DNA of 20,475 bases. It comes from DASTQL01 sp035761805. Lineage in GTDB: Bacteria > Actinomycetota > Actinomycetes > Jiangellales > Jiangellaceae. The position numbers were made by a program, and so were the translations under genes. This document shows positions 1-7,926 of the stretch, in pieces; positions within the stretch are counted from its first letter, which is position 1; every line of letters starts with the position of its first letter. Location of the stretch: positions 1 to 20,475 of the forward strand of contig DASTQL010000010.1 of NCBI GenBank assembly GCA_035761805.1, given 5' to 3'. The notes under the pieces are model-generated. The model was not told the origin of the DNA. It searched no databases and saw nothing but the letters and a program-made list of their open reading frames with translations.

Positions 1-315
1 GTGGACGGCCAGGTCCTCGGCCCAGCCGTGCTCGCCGACCAGCCGCTCCACCGCCCACGAGAGCGACTGGGGGTCGCGGTCGTCCCGCCCCGGCCCACTC
101 CAGGTGGACTCGCCCACCGGCCGTCGCTGCCACGACCGCCCCGAGGGTCGCCGGGCCGGAGCTGCGCCGGTCGGCCCCGGTCGGCCCGAGCGTGCGGTCG
201 CCCGGGCCTGCGCGAACACTGCTCGGGCGAGATCCGTCCCCTCGGGGTCCCACGCCGGGTCCACGGGACCTGCCGCTCCCTGCCCGGGGGGCTCCGTGGG
301 CGGTGGATCGCTCAC
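1..315 (-). CDS. dciA: DciA-like DUF721 protein, N-terminal part (runs off window)
   Basis: This is the 5' part of a gene cut by the window's left edge; 105 codons are visible. It starts with GTG overlapping the recF stop by 4 nt (GTGA), so the two are translationally coupled. The reading begins VSDPPPTEPPGQG, has a long disordered Pro/Ala/Arg-rich stretch, and then reaches W-S-G-P-G-R-D-D-R-D-P-Q-S-L at about residues 79-92, followed by a helix with LVGEHGW. That motif and the place directly downstream of recF are typical of the actinobacterial DUF721 family. DciA is the ancestral loader or activator of the replicative helicase DnaB and is usually followed by gyrB-gyrA, which would lie outside the window. 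The function is inferred from family and position; the conserved core domain is mostly not visible. Confidence 0.8.
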   Translation of the reverse strand, partial: MSDPPPTEPPGQGAAGPVDPAWDPEGTDLARAVFAQARATARSGRPGPTGAAPARRPSGRSWQRRPVGESTWSGPGRDDRDPQSLSWAVERLVGEHGWAEDLAVH

Positions 316-1457
316 CGCACCCGCCTGACCTCGGAGCCCATGACGTCCACCCGCGCACCGGTGAGCGTCTCCGGGACGTCGGCCGCCACCGCGGCCGTGA
401 CCAGCACCTGCTCGGCCCTCGAGACGAGGCGTGCGAGGCGGTCCCGCCGGCCGGTGTCGAGCTCGGCGAAGACGTCGTCGAGGATCAGCACGGGTTCGCC
501 GCCGTCGGCGGTGAGCAGGTCGTACGAGGCGAGTCGCAGCGCCAGCGCGAGGGACCAGCACTCGCCGTGGCTGGCATAGCCCTTGGCAGGAAGCGGGCCG
601 AGTGAGAGCACCAGGTCGTCGCGGTGCGGCCCGACGAGGGAGATCCCGCGGTCCAGCTCGTCGCGGCGGGTCCTGGCCATCGTCTCCAGCAGGGCGGCCG
701 CCAGCACGTCGCGATCCGGGACGAGCGCGACGTCGGACCCGAGGGACGAGCGGTAGTCGAGCCGGGCGTCACCGGCCCCGGCGGCGACGTCGTCGTAGGA
801 CTTCGCGACCAGTGGCCGCAACGCCTCGACCAGATCGAGGCGGGCGGCGAGCAGCCCGGCCCCGGCCCGGGCCAGGTGGCTGTCCCACACGTCGAGGGTC
901 CGCAGGTCGGGGACCCCACCACCCCCACCGCGGCTGGCCCGGACCGCGACGGCGGCGGACTTGAGCAGCGCGTTGCGCTGCTTGAGGACGCGGTCGTAGT
1001 CGCCCCGGACCCCCGCCAGCCTGGGGGCGCGGGCGACCAGCAACTCGTCGAGGAACCGGCGGCGCTCCGACGGATCGCCCTTGACCAGGGCCAGGTCCTC
1101 AGGGGCGAACAGGACGGCGCGCAGCAGCCCGAGGACCTCACGGGCCCGCGGGACCGGCCCACGGTTGACCCGTGCGCGGTTCGCCCGGCCCGGGGTGATC
1201 TCGATCTCGACGAGCGTCGGGCGGCCGTCCCGCACGACGCTGCCGCGCACCACGGCCCGCTCGGTACCCAGCCGTACGAGCGGGGCTTCCTGCGCCACCC
1301 GGTGGCTACCCAGCGTGGCGAGGTAGCCGACGGCTTCGGCCAGGTTGGTCTTGCCCTGGCCGTTGGGGCCGACGAAGGCCGTCACCCCCGGCTCCAGCGG
1401 CAGCTCGACTGCCGCGTACGAGCGGAAGTCGACCAGCGACAGATGGGCGAGGTACAC
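312..1457 (-). CDS. recF: DNA replication and repair protein RecF
   Basis: RecF is an SMC/ABC-like ATPase that binds gapped DNA with RecO and RecR and helps load RecA at stalled forks. The 381-residue product is full length for the family. Walker A is GPNGQGKT at residues 30-37, an ABC-signature-like stretch SHGECWSLALALRL lies at 296-309, and Walker B LILDDVFAELD is at 324-334, preceded by the RecF-type LVGPHRDDL at 274-282. The start is GTG, 7 nt after the gnd stop, with only a weak ribosome site, so it probably relies on read-through from gnd. It overlaps the downstream dciA by 4 nt. Identity is not in doubt. Confidence 0.97.
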   Translation of the reverse strand: MYLAHLSLVDFRSYAAVELPLEPGVTAFVGPNGQGKTNLAEAVGYLATLGSHRVAQEAPLVRLGTERAVVRGSVVRDGRPTLVEIEITPGRANRARVNRGPVPRAREVLGLLRAVLFAPEDLALVKGDPSERRRFLDELLVARAPRLAGVRGDYDRVLKQRNALLKSAAVAVRASRGGGGGVPDLRTLDVWDSHLARAGAGLLAARLDLVEALRPLVAKSYDDVAAGAGDARLDYRSSLGSDVALVPDRDVLAAALLETMARTRRDELDRGISLVGPHRDDLVLSLGPLPAKGYASHGECWSLALALRLASYDLLTADGGEPVLILDDVFAELDTGRRDRLARLVSRAEQVLVTAAVAADVPETLTGARVDVMGSEVRRVR

Positions 1458-1464
1458 GCCAGGC

Positions 1465-2388
1465 TCAGTCGTGGACCTCGCCGGCTCCCGACGTGGGACC
1501 GGCCTCGTCGGCCGGCCTCGTCGTGTGGCCGCCGAACTGGCGACGTAGGGCGGCGACCGCCTTCATCGCCGGGGACCGGTCCTGGCGGGACGCGAACCGG
1601 GCGAACAGCGCTGCGGCGATGACCGGCGTCGGCACGGCGTGGTCCACGGCTTCGTCCACGGTCCAGCGCCCCTCGCCCGAGTCCTCCACGTAGTCGTCGA
1701 TCTTGTTCAGCCCCCTGTCCTCCTCGAGCGCGAGCACGAGCAGGTCGAGCAGCCAGGACCGCACCACGGTCCCCCGGCTCCACGCCTTGAGCACTGCGTG
1801 GACGTCGGTCACGACGCCGGCGGCGTCGAGGAGCTCATAGCCCTCGGCGTAGGCCTGCATCAGGCCGTACTCGATTCCGTTGTGGACCATCTTGGCGAAG
1901 TGCCCGGCCCCGACCGCCCCCGCGTGAGCGAACCCCTCATCGCGCGGGCCCTCCGGCCGCAACGCGTCGAACACGGGCATGAGCTGCTGGACGTGCTCGA
2001 CGTCACCTCCGGCCATCAGGCCGTAGCCGTTGTCCAGTCCCCAGACGCCGCCGGACACGCCGCAGTCGACGAACCCGATGCCGCGCGCCCCGAGCAGCTC
2101 GGCGTGCGGGGCATCGTCGGTCCAGCGCGAGTTGCCACCGTCGACCACGACGTCCCCGGCGCTGAGCACCTCGGCGAGGGCTTGGATGGTCTGCCGGGTG
2201 GGCTCGCCCGACGGCACCATGACCCAGACCGCGCGAGGGGCCTCCAGCCGCTGCACCATCGCCTCGAGGGAGTCGACGTCGCTCACCTCGGGCCGGGGGT
2301 CGTAGCCCACGACGTCCACCCCGGCCCGGGTGAGACGCTGGCGCATGTTGCCGCCCATACGGCCCAGACCGATCAGGCCGAGCTGCAT
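1465..2388 (-). CDS. gnd: 6-phosphogluconate dehydrogenase, decarboxylating, short (NAD-type) form
   Basis: This enzyme oxidises and decarboxylates 6-phosphogluconate to ribulose 5-phosphate in the pentose phosphate pathway. The 307-residue product is the short form (about 300 residues, against about 470 for the classical enzyme). It has the Rossmann motif GLGRMG at 7-12, DGGNSRW at 83-89, the substrate-binding VSGG at 111-114, and the catalytic stretch KMVHNGIEYGLMQAYAEGY with K166, N170 and E173. An Asp at residue 30, at the end of the second strand, favours NAD over NADP by inference. I chose ATG at 2388 because GGAGAGGGG lies at a proper distance and MQLGLIGLGRMGGNM is the usual N-terminus; a GTG 9 nt upstream is too close to that site. 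Its place between dnaN and recF is common in actinobacteria. Confidence 0.95.
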   Translation of the reverse strand: MQLGLIGLGRMGGNMRQRLTRAGVDVVGYDPRPEVSDVDSLEAMVQRLEAPRAVWVMVPSGEPTRQTIQALAEVLSAGDVVVDGGNSRWTDDAPHAELLGARGIGFVDCGVSGGVWGLDNGYGLMAGGDVEHVQQLMPVFDALRPEGPRDEGFAHAGAVGAGHFAKMVHNGIEYGLMQAYAEGYELLDAAGVVTDVHAVLKAWSRGTVVRSWLLDLLVLALEEDRGLNKIDDYVEDSGEGRWTVDEAVDHAVPTPVIAAALFARFASRQDRSPAMKAVAALRRQFGGHTTRPADEAGPTSGAGEVHD

Positions 2389-2431
2389 GCCGGGCACCCC
2401 TCTCCGTCGTCGTACCGGGCCGCTACTGCCC

Positions 2432-3556
2432 TCAGCCGGACAGCCGCACCGGCATCAGGAGGTAGCGGTAGCTGCCGTCGGGATCGGCATCCAGGCTCCC
2501 GACCCCCTGCAACACCGCCGGGCGGGTGGCGTGGGTGAACGACAGGTGCGCGAACACCGCGTCGATCGCGCCCAGTCCGTCCAGGAGATACCCGGGGTTG
2601 AAGCCGATCGACACGTCCTCGCCCTGGGTCGTCGCGGACAGGGACTCGGAGGCCTGCGCCTCCTCGCCGCTACCGGCCTCGAGGACCACCTGGTCCCCCG
2701 AGAACGACAGGCGTACGGGGGTGTTGCGCTCGGCCACGAGCGCGACCCGCTTGACCGACTCGACCAGGGCGGACGTCTCCACGCGGGCGACGGTGACCGA
2801 CTCGCCCGGAAAGAGCGTGCGGTACTTGGGGAACTCGCCGTCGAGCAGCCGGGTCGTGGCTCGGCGGCCGCCGGCGGCCAGCCCGACGAGGCTGTCCTGA
2901 CTCCCACCCGCCAGAGCGAGCGTGACCTCCCCGGTCCCCAGCGTGCGAGCGGTATCGGCGAGGGTCCGCGCAGGGACCAGCGCGACCGCCGAGACGTCAG
3001 GACGCTCCGGCCGCCACGACAGCTCACGGACCGCGAGGCGGTAGCGATCCGTGGCGGCCAGCGTGACGGTCTCGCCCTCGATCTCCACCCGGATACCCGT
3101 GAGCACGGGCAGCATGTCGTCCCGCCCGGCCGCCACGGCCACCTGCGAGACCGCCTCGGCGAGCACTGCACCGTCGACGGTGCCCGAGGCCGCGGGCATC
3201 GCGGGCAGCGACGGGTACTCCTCCACCGGCAGCGTGAGGAGGGTGAACCGGGCCGACCCGCAGGTCAGCACGACCTTGCCACCGTCGGCGGTGAGGTCGA
3301 CCGGCCGGGTCGGCAGCGACCGGCAGATGTCCGCGAGCAGTCGACCCGAGACCAGGGCGGTCCCGTCGTCGGCGACCTCGGCGGGGACCGTCACCTGCCC
3401 GGAGACCTCGTAGTCGAAGGCGGAGAAGGTGACCCCGTCGGCGTCCGCGTCCACCCGGAGCCCGGCCAGGACGGGAACGGTGGGGCGGCTGGGGAGCGTG
3501 CGCGCCGTCCACGCCACCGCGTCGGCCAGCACGTCTCGTTCGACCCGAAACTTCAC
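2432..3556 (-). CDS. dnaN: DNA polymerase III beta subunit (sliding clamp)
   Basis: DnaN forms the ring-shaped dimer that tethers DNA polymerase III to DNA and is a hub for repair and ligase partners. The 374-residue product matches the family length and opens with VKFRVERDVLADAVAWTARTLP, the usual N-terminal helix. Three clamp-fold repeats of about 120 residues can be followed, and the protein ends YRYLLMPVRLSG, which carries the conserved C-terminal LMPVR that lines the partner-binding pocket. The start is GTG. It lies downstream of dnaA on the same strand across the 391-bp oriC-like gap, and 43 bp before gnd. Confidence 0.97.
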   Translation of the reverse strand: MKFRVERDVLADAVAWTARTLPSRPTVPVLAGLRVDADADGVTFSAFDYEVSGQVTVPAEVADDGTALVSGRLLADICRSLPTRPVDLTADGGKVVLTCGSARFTLLTLPVEEYPSLPAMPAASGTVDGAVLAEAVSQVAVAAGRDDMLPVLTGIRVEIEGETVTLAATDRYRLAVRELSWRPERPDVSAVALVPARTLADTARTLGTGEVTLALAGGSQDSLVGLAAGGRRATTRLLDGEFPKYRTLFPGESVTVARVETSALVESVKRVALVAERNTPVRLSFSGDQVVLEAGSGEEAQASESLSATTQGEDVSIGFNPGYLLDGLGAIDAVFAHLSFTHATRPAVLQGVGSLDADPDGSYRYLLMPVRLSG

Positions 3557-3947
3557 CGCTCACCGTCCTCACCGTCACCGTGGCCCGTCGCGGGCACGGT
3601 CATCCTTCCACGCACCCCCGTCAGACGTCCGATGTGACCGCGCTCACACACCTCGACCATCTCTGTCCACAGGTCGGGGTAGCAGCGCACTGCCCCGGGT
3701 CACCGTTCTCGTCCTGGAGTCGTGGTGGTCATCGGGGTGGTGGACGATGTGGACGACCGGCATCGACGCAGGTCAGGCCCGAGGCACGTGTCCACCGTGC
3801 CTGTGCGTCCCCGTGGTCGCGCCGGTGGACGAGCGTCGTCCGCCCACCGGGACCGACCTCTCGTCCCCAGCGTGTCCTCCGTCTGCCTCGGGTTGTGCAC
3901 AGGGTTGTCCCCACCCTGTGAGAAGTGGATCACGCTGGGCACCACGA
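3557..3947. other. Putative oriC: dnaN-dnaA intergenic region with DnaA boxes
   Basis: This 391-bp non-coding gap lies where the origin sits in mycobacteria and streptomycetes. Compared with the actinobacterial DnaA box TTGTCCACA, I find CTGTCCACA at 3663 (8/9), GGTGGACGA at 3739 abutting TGTGGACGA at 3748 (7/9 and 8/9 on the opposite strand), GTGTCCACC at 3788, GGTGGACGA at 3824, TTGTGCACA at 3893 (8/9), TTGTCCCCA at 3905 (8/9) and AGTGGATCA at 3924. No box is exact, but the density is far above neighbouring coding DNA. I see no clear AT-rich unwinding element. The dnaN promoter and the dnaA 3' end must also lie here, but I could not assign a convincing promoter. Confidence 0.75.
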
Positions 3948-5447
3948 TCAGGACTGCCGGGCCCGCTGCTTGACCCGGTTGGTCAGCTCGGTGACCTGGT
4001 TGTAGACGCTCCGGCGCTCCGTCATCAGCGTGCGGATCTTGCGGTCGGCGTGCATGACCGTGGTGTGGTCACGGCCGCCGAACTGCTGGCCGATCTTGGG
4101 CAGCGACAGCTCGGTCATCTCACGACACAGGTACATCGCGATCTGGCGCGCGGACACCAGCACACGGCTGCGGCTGGAGCCCTGGAGGTCCTCGATCGAG
4201 AGCCCGAAGTAGGCCGCGGTCTGGGCCATGATGAGAGCCGCGGTGATCTCGGGCCCGCTGTCGGTCGGCACCAGGTCGCGGAGCACCACCTCCGCGAGCG
4301 CCGGGTCGACCGGTTGGCGGTTGAGGCTGGCGAATGCCGTCACGCGGATCAGCGCACCCTCGAGCTCACGGATGTTCGTCGAGATCCTGCTGGCGATGTA
4401 CTCCAGGACCTCCGGCGGGACGTTGAGCCGGTCCTGCGCAGCCTTCTTGGACAGGATGGCGATCCGCGTCTCCAGGTCGGGGGGCTGGACGTCGCAGATC
4501 AGGCCCCACTCGAACCGGTTGCGCAGACGGTCTTCGAGCGCCGACAGCTGCTTGGGCGGCCGGTCGGAGGTGATGACGATCTGCTTGTTGGCGTTGTGCA
4601 GCGTGTTGAACGTGTGGAAGAACTCCTCCTGGGTCTGGATCTTGCCCTCGAGGAACTGGATGTCGTCGATGAGCAGGACGTCGACGTCGCGGTACCGGCG
4701 CTGGAAGGCCGAGGCCTTGTCGTCGCGGATGGAGTTGATGAAGTCGTTGGTGAACTCCTCCGAGCTCACGTAGCGGACCCGCGTCCCGGGGTAGATGGTG
4801 CGGGCGTAGTGACCGATGGCGTGGAGCAGGTGGGTCTTGCCCAGCCCTGAGTCGCCGTAGACGAGGAGCGGGTTGTACGCCTTGCCCGGCGCCTCGGCGA
4901 CGGCCACGGTCGCGGCGTGGGCGAAGCGGTTGCTCGATCCGATGACGAACGTGTCGAAGGAGTAGCGGGGATTGAGCCGAGCCTGCTCCGCATCGCGACG
5001 GACGGCGTCGGAGGTGTGCTGGGGGCTGTACGCGGACGACGGTGGCGTGGGCTCCCCCCGGACCGGTTGCGAGCCGTCCGCGATCGCCGAGGCGCCGGGG
5101 GTGTCGCCGGCCCCTGCGGGGACGCCCGGCTCCGGTGGTCCAGGGGGGGCTGTCGGCCCCGCCTCCGGTTCGGCTCCGTCGGGGTCCTGGACCACGCTGA
5201 CGGCCAACCCCAGGGGAGTGCCGGTGACGCGACGCAGGGCATCCAGGATGGCCGGCCGCAGGCGCTGCTCGATGTGGTCGCGGGCGAAGCCGGTGTTGAC
5301 CGACACGAACACGGTGCCGTCCATCACGGTGACCGGTCGCACCTGTCCGAGAAACGCGCGCTGCTGGGGTGAGAGCCCGTCGAGATCTGCCATCGCGCGG
5401 GCCCAGACCTCGGCGAAGGCCGTTCCCGCACCGGTCCCGTCCGTCAC
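3948..5447 (-). CDS. dnaA: Chromosomal replication initiator protein DnaA
   Basis: DnaA binds 9-bp boxes at oriC, forms an ATP-dependent filament and melts the origin. The product from GTG at 5447 is 499 residues, beginning VTDGTGAGTAFAEVWARAM. Domain I spans about 8-90, and a Pro/Gly/Ala-rich domain II linker about 91-150. The AAA+ domain has Walker A GDSGLGKTH at 198-206, Walker B LLIDDIQ at 258-264, sensor I ITSDRPP at 292-298, and TNIRELEGAL at 357-366. Domain IV ends with the DnaA signature GGRDHTTVMHA at 457-467. I chose 5447 over an upstream in-frame GTG at 5546 because a GGGAG site precedes it by 5 nt and the upstream extension is non-conserved and falls in DnaA boxes. Boxes upstream suggest autoregulation. 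Confidence 0.97.
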   Translation of the reverse strand: MTDGTGAGTAFAEVWARAMADLDGLSPQQRAFLGQVRPVTVMDGTVFVSVNTGFARDHIEQRLRPAILDALRRVTGTPLGLAVSVVQDPDGAEPEAGPTAPPGPPEPGVPAGAGDTPGASAIADGSQPVRGEPTPPSSAYSPQHTSDAVRRDAEQARLNPRYSFDTFVIGSSNRFAHAATVAVAEAPGKAYNPLLVYGDSGLGKTHLLHAIGHYARTIYPGTRVRYVSSEEFTNDFINSIRDDKASAFQRRYRDVDVLLIDDIQFLEGKIQTQEEFFHTFNTLHNANKQIVITSDRPPKQLSALEDRLRNRFEWGLICDVQPPDLETRIAILSKKAAQDRLNVPPEVLEYIASRISTNIRELEGALIRVTAFASLNRQPVDPALAEVVLRDLVPTDSGPEITAALIMAQTAAYFGLSIEDLQGSSRSRVLVSARQIAMYLCREMTELSLPKIGQQFGGRDHTTVMHADRKIRTLMTERRSVYNQVTELTNRVKQRARQS

Positions 5448-5933
5448 GCCGTCTCCCGTCCTCGCCCTGCGCACCCGGCCGAAGCCGTCACGCCGACCGC
5501 TACCCCTGATGGGCCCCGGACACACTCGTCCACATGCCGCGTCCACACCTGTGGATCACGTGGTGGCACCACCCCATCCCCCATGGAGACCGCACTGGCC
5601 TGCCGCGATGCAGTCCGTCAGGGTCGGGGGCACCAGGACCAGGCAGTACGGTACGAGGGCGGACGCTAACAACTGCGGGGCTCGGCCTCAACCTATGTCC
5701 ACAGCTCCGTCGAGGTTTCTCGGCGTGTCTCGCGCGGCACGCCGACGGTCGGGGTGAAATCATCGACGTTCGATCTCCGGTCGCCGCCCCGGCGGGCCGC
5801 CGTTTGACCGGGCTCGCGCCGGCCGCGTACCGTACATCGGTCTGACGCCGTTCACCGACAGCGCCCGAGGCGGGGTGTGCGAGAGCGTTCGACCCCTGAC
5901 CACTGTGGACCAGCCGAACTCTGGAGTCCGGAC
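5448..5933. other. dnaA-rpmH divergent intergenic region with DnaA boxes
   Basis: This 486-bp non-coding stretch separates the divergent dnaA and rpmH genes. DnaA-box-like 9-mers are TCGTCCACA at 5526 (8/9), GCGTCCACA at 5539 (7/9), TGTGGATCA at 5550 (8/9 to TGTGGATAA), ATGTCCACA at 5695 (8/9) and TGTGGACCA at 5904 (8/9 on the opposite strand). Three of them lie within 33 bp, about 80 bp upstream of the dnaA start, which suits autoregulation of dnaA. The region also holds the candidate rpmH promoter. No convincing dnaA promoter was found: a reverse-strand TTGTTA at 5667-5672 has a TACCGT at poor spacing (13 nt). Confidence 0.65.
5804..5833 (+). promoter_or_regulatory. Candidate housekeeping promoter for rpmH-rnpA
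   Basis: A -35-like TTGACC at 5804-5809 is followed after 18 nt by a -10-like TACCGT at 5828-5833, pointing toward rpmH, which starts 100 nt further on. Both match the group-1 sigma (SigA/HrdB) pattern in this GC-rich setting, and strong promoters at this spot are known upstream of rpmH in actinobacteria. This is a pattern call only. Confidence 0.45.
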
Positions 5934-6068
5934 GTGAAGCGCACCTTCCAGCCGAACAACCGCCGTCGCGCCAGGACCCACGGCTTCCGGTTGCGGATGC
6001 GCACGCGCGCCGGGCGCGCCATCATCTCTGCCCGTCGTGGCAAGGGCCGCACCAAGCTGTCCGCCTGA
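5934..6068 (+). CDS. rpmH: 50S ribosomal protein L34
   Basis: L34 is a small, very basic protein of the large ribosomal subunit. The 44-residue product VKRTFQPNNRRRARTHGFRL... ending in KGRTKLSA is full length and carries the invariant KRTFQPNNRRR and GFRLRMRT motifs. The start is GTG at 5934, preceded by GGAG at 7 nt spacing; an upstream in-frame extension from 5877 is not conserved and contains a DnaA-box-like site. It is the first gene of the rightward block, 38 bp before rnpA. Confidence 0.97.
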   Translation: MKRTFQPNNRRRARTHGFRLRMRTRAGRAIISARRGKGRTKLSA

Positions 6069-6106
6069 ACCCCGCCGCCACCGTCGTGGACCCGGGAGGA
6101 CCCGCC

Positions 6107-6478
6107 GTGCTCCCCTCCGAGTACCGGATGCGGCGCCGCGACGACTATCGGGTCACCGTGCGTACCGGCACTCGCGGTGTCGGCCGGACGCTGGTCGTCC
6201 ACCTCGCTCCCGGATCCGGTGAGGGACCGGCTCGGATAGGCCTGGTGGTGAGCAGGTCGCTGGGCGGTGCCGTCGTGCGCAACGCGGTGCGTCGTCGGTT
6301 GCGGTCGCTGTTGCGGGAGCGCCTGGCGCGGTTCCCGACGGGTTCCCGGGTGGTCGTCCGAGCCCTCCCCGACGCGGCCGCCGCATCCTCGGCACGGCTG
6401 GCTGACGACCTGGACGCCGCGCTGGACGCGGCATGGCGGCGGGCCGGACGGGGTGCCTCGGTGGGAGCGCGGCGATGA
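6107..6478 (+). CDS. rnpA: Ribonuclease P protein component
   Basis: This basic protein partners the catalytic RNase P RNA in maturing tRNA 5' ends. The 123-residue product starts VLPSEYRMRRRDDYRVTVRTG and contains the RNR signature VVRNAVRRRLRSLLRE, with R58-N59 at the core. I chose GTG at 6107 because GGAGGA lies 6 nt upstream and the N-terminus LPxxxRMRRRxDY is standard; a start at 6086 would add a non-conserved heptapeptide. The stop overlaps the yidD start (ATGA), so the pair is coupled. Confidence 0.95.
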   Translation: MLPSEYRMRRRDDYRVTVRTGTRGVGRTLVVHLAPGSGEGPARIGLVVSRSLGGAVVRNAVRRRLRSLLRERLARFPTGSRVVVRALPDAAAASSARLADDLDAALDAAWRRAGRGASVGARR

Positions 6479-6855
6479 GAAGCCCGCTCGCCGTGGTGCT
6501 CGTCGGACTGCTGCGGGTCTACCGACGTGTCGTGAGCCCACTGTACGGACAGGTCTGTCGCTACTATCCGTCATGCTCGGCCTACGCTATGCAGGCGGTC
6601 CAGACGCATGGCGGCGTGCGTGGTGGCTGGCTCGCCGCTCGGCGGCTGGCCCGCTGCCACCCCTGGGCGGAGGGGGGGATCGACCGGGTGCCCCCGTCCG
6701 GTGCCTACCGGTGGTGGGGTCGGGTGATGCCTGCCGACGACCGTGGACGGCTCGGCACCCCGACCGTCGGCGAGTCTGAGACCCTTGACGTCGGGGACCG
6801 GGTCGACCGACCCACTCCGCCACCCGCCCACCCCACGGCCGCCCGAGGAGCATGA
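6475..6855 (+). CDS. yidD: Membrane protein insertion efficiency factor YidD
   Basis: YidD is a small membrane-peripheral protein that aids YidC-dependent insertion; its mechanism is poorly known. The 126-residue product has an N-terminal hydrophobic/amphipathic helix (residues 1-24), the family motif CRYYPSCSAYAMQAVQTHG, and LARCHPWAEGGIDRVP, which carries its third conserved Cys. The last 45 or so residues (Asp/Pro/Thr-rich) go beyond the family core and look disordered. ATG overlaps the rnpA stop by 4 nt. The yidC start follows 6 bp after its stop. Confidence 0.95.
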   Translation: MRSPLAVVLVGLLRVYRRVVSPLYGQVCRYYPSCSAYAMQAVQTHGGVRGGWLAARRLARCHPWAEGGIDRVPPSGAYRWWGRVMPADDRGRLGTPTVGESETLDVGDRVDRPTPPPAHPTAARGA

Positions 6856-6861
6856 CCGCTC

Positions 6862-7860
6862 GTGGACACCCTGCTCAGCCCGCTGCTCTACGTCGTCAGC
6901 TGGATCATGATCGGCTGGCACGCGCTGTTCGCGACCGTGCTGGGCATCGACGATGCGCTCTCGTGGACCCTCTCGATCGTCGGGCTCGTCGTCGTCATCC
7001 GCATCCTGCTCATCCCGCTCTTCGTGCGCCAGATCAAGGCGAGCCGGGCGATGGCCATGCTCCAGCCGCAGATGCGCGAGCTGCAGAAGAAGTACGGCAG
7101 CGACCGCGAGCGCATGAGCCAGGAGATGATGAAGCTCTACAAGGAGACGGGGACGAACCCGTTCGCGTCGTGCCTGCCGATCCTCCTGCAGGCACCCTTC
7201 TTCTTCTCGCTCTTCCGGGTGCTCGACGGCATCGCCGTCGACGTCCCGCGCGGCGCCTTCACCAGCCAGGAAGCCCTGTTCGAGTCCGCCCGACAGGCCA
7301 CGCTTCTCGGCGTCCCGCTCTCCTCCTCCTTCCGCCAGCCCATCCCGCCGGGCCTGCCGGCCGACATCACGGCAACCATCAACGTCACCGGGGTCCAGGT
7401 CGTCGCAGGCGTGCTGGTGGCGATCATGGTCGCCACCACGTTCCTGACCCAGCGCCAACTCATGCGCAAGAACATGCCGGCCTCGGCGCTCGAGGGGCCG
7501 TTCGCGCAGCAGCAGAAGATTCTCCTCTACGTCCTGCCACTGACCTTCCTGTTCTCCGGGTACTTCTTCCCGATCGGTGTCGTTCTCTACTGGTGTGTCT
7601 CGAACCTGTGGACGATGGGCCAGCAGTTCTACGTGATCCGGCGCATGCCGGCGCCCGGAACCCCGGCCGAGGAGGCCTACAAGCGGAGGTTGGCCGCGAA
7701 GGCGGCGCGCCGTGGCGGTACCCCCCCGGCCCCCACCCCCGAGCCGGGTGGGACCGGACCGACCACGACCGCCGCGCCACCGCCCCCGCCGCGACCCCCG
7801 GGCCGACAGCAGCCCAAGCGCACCACCCGCGCCCAGCGCAAGGGCACCCGCAAGTCCTGA
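6862..7860 (+). CDS. yidC: Membrane protein insertase YidC (Oxa1 family)
   Basis: YidC inserts and folds inner-membrane proteins, alone or with SecYEG. The 332-residue product lacks the large periplasmic domain of the E. coli protein, as in Gram-positives. Hydrophobic segments lie at about 5-27, 35-54, 104-121, 176-196 and 219-249 (probably two helices). The cytoplasmic loop starts FVRQIKASRAM, where R56 is the likely groove arginine, and NPFASCLPILLQAP at 99-112 is the family signature. The tail from 280 is Pro-rich and then very basic, ending RAQRKGTRKS, which suits ribosome contact by inference. The start is GTG at 6862 with GAGGAG 11 nt upstream. Confidence 0.96.
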   Translation: MDTLLSPLLYVVSWIMIGWHALFATVLGIDDALSWTLSIVGLVVVIRILLIPLFVRQIKASRAMAMLQPQMRELQKKYGSDRERMSQEMMKLYKETGTNPFASCLPILLQAPFFFSLFRVLDGIAVDVPRGAFTSQEALFESARQATLLGVPLSSSFRQPIPPGLPADITATINVTGVQVVAGVLVAIMVATTFLTQRQLMRKNMPASALEGPFAQQQKILLYVLPLTFLFSGYFFPIGVVLYWCVSNLWTMGQQFYVIRRMPAPGTPAEEAYKRRLAAKAARRGGTPPAPTPEPGGTGPTTTAAPPPPPRPPGRQQPKRTTRAQRKGTRKS

Positions 7861-7926
7861 CCTGGCCGGGGTCGTGGCCGCAGCCTGCGCGGCCGGCCCG
7901 GCACCGCTCCGACTGCTGGAGGATCC

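Noticed and set aside
3786..3791. CACGTG cores at 3786, 5556 and 11456 as extra parS sites
   Set aside because: The flanks do not match TGTTT/AAACA beyond chance; only the sites in rsmG and parB are good.
3429..4850. 473-codon plus-strand frame opposite dnaA and dnaN
   Set aside because: No recognisable domain; it covers the oriC gap and the antisense of dnaA, whose identity is certain.
5448..5546. 33-codon upstream extension of dnaA
   Set aside because: It is not conserved in type, has no good ribosome site, and includes a DnaA-box-like site; GTG at 5447 fits the family N-terminus.
5648..5672. dnaA promoter from TTGTTA and TACCGT on the minus strand
   Set aside because: The spacing of 13 nt is too short for a standard promoter, and the alternative -10 TACTGC lacks the final T.
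7876..7894. Hairpin GGCCGC...GCGGCC between yidC and khpB as a terminator
   Set aside because: The 6-bp stem with a 7-nt loop is easily found by chance in GC-rich DNA, and khpB is normally cotranscribed with yidC.
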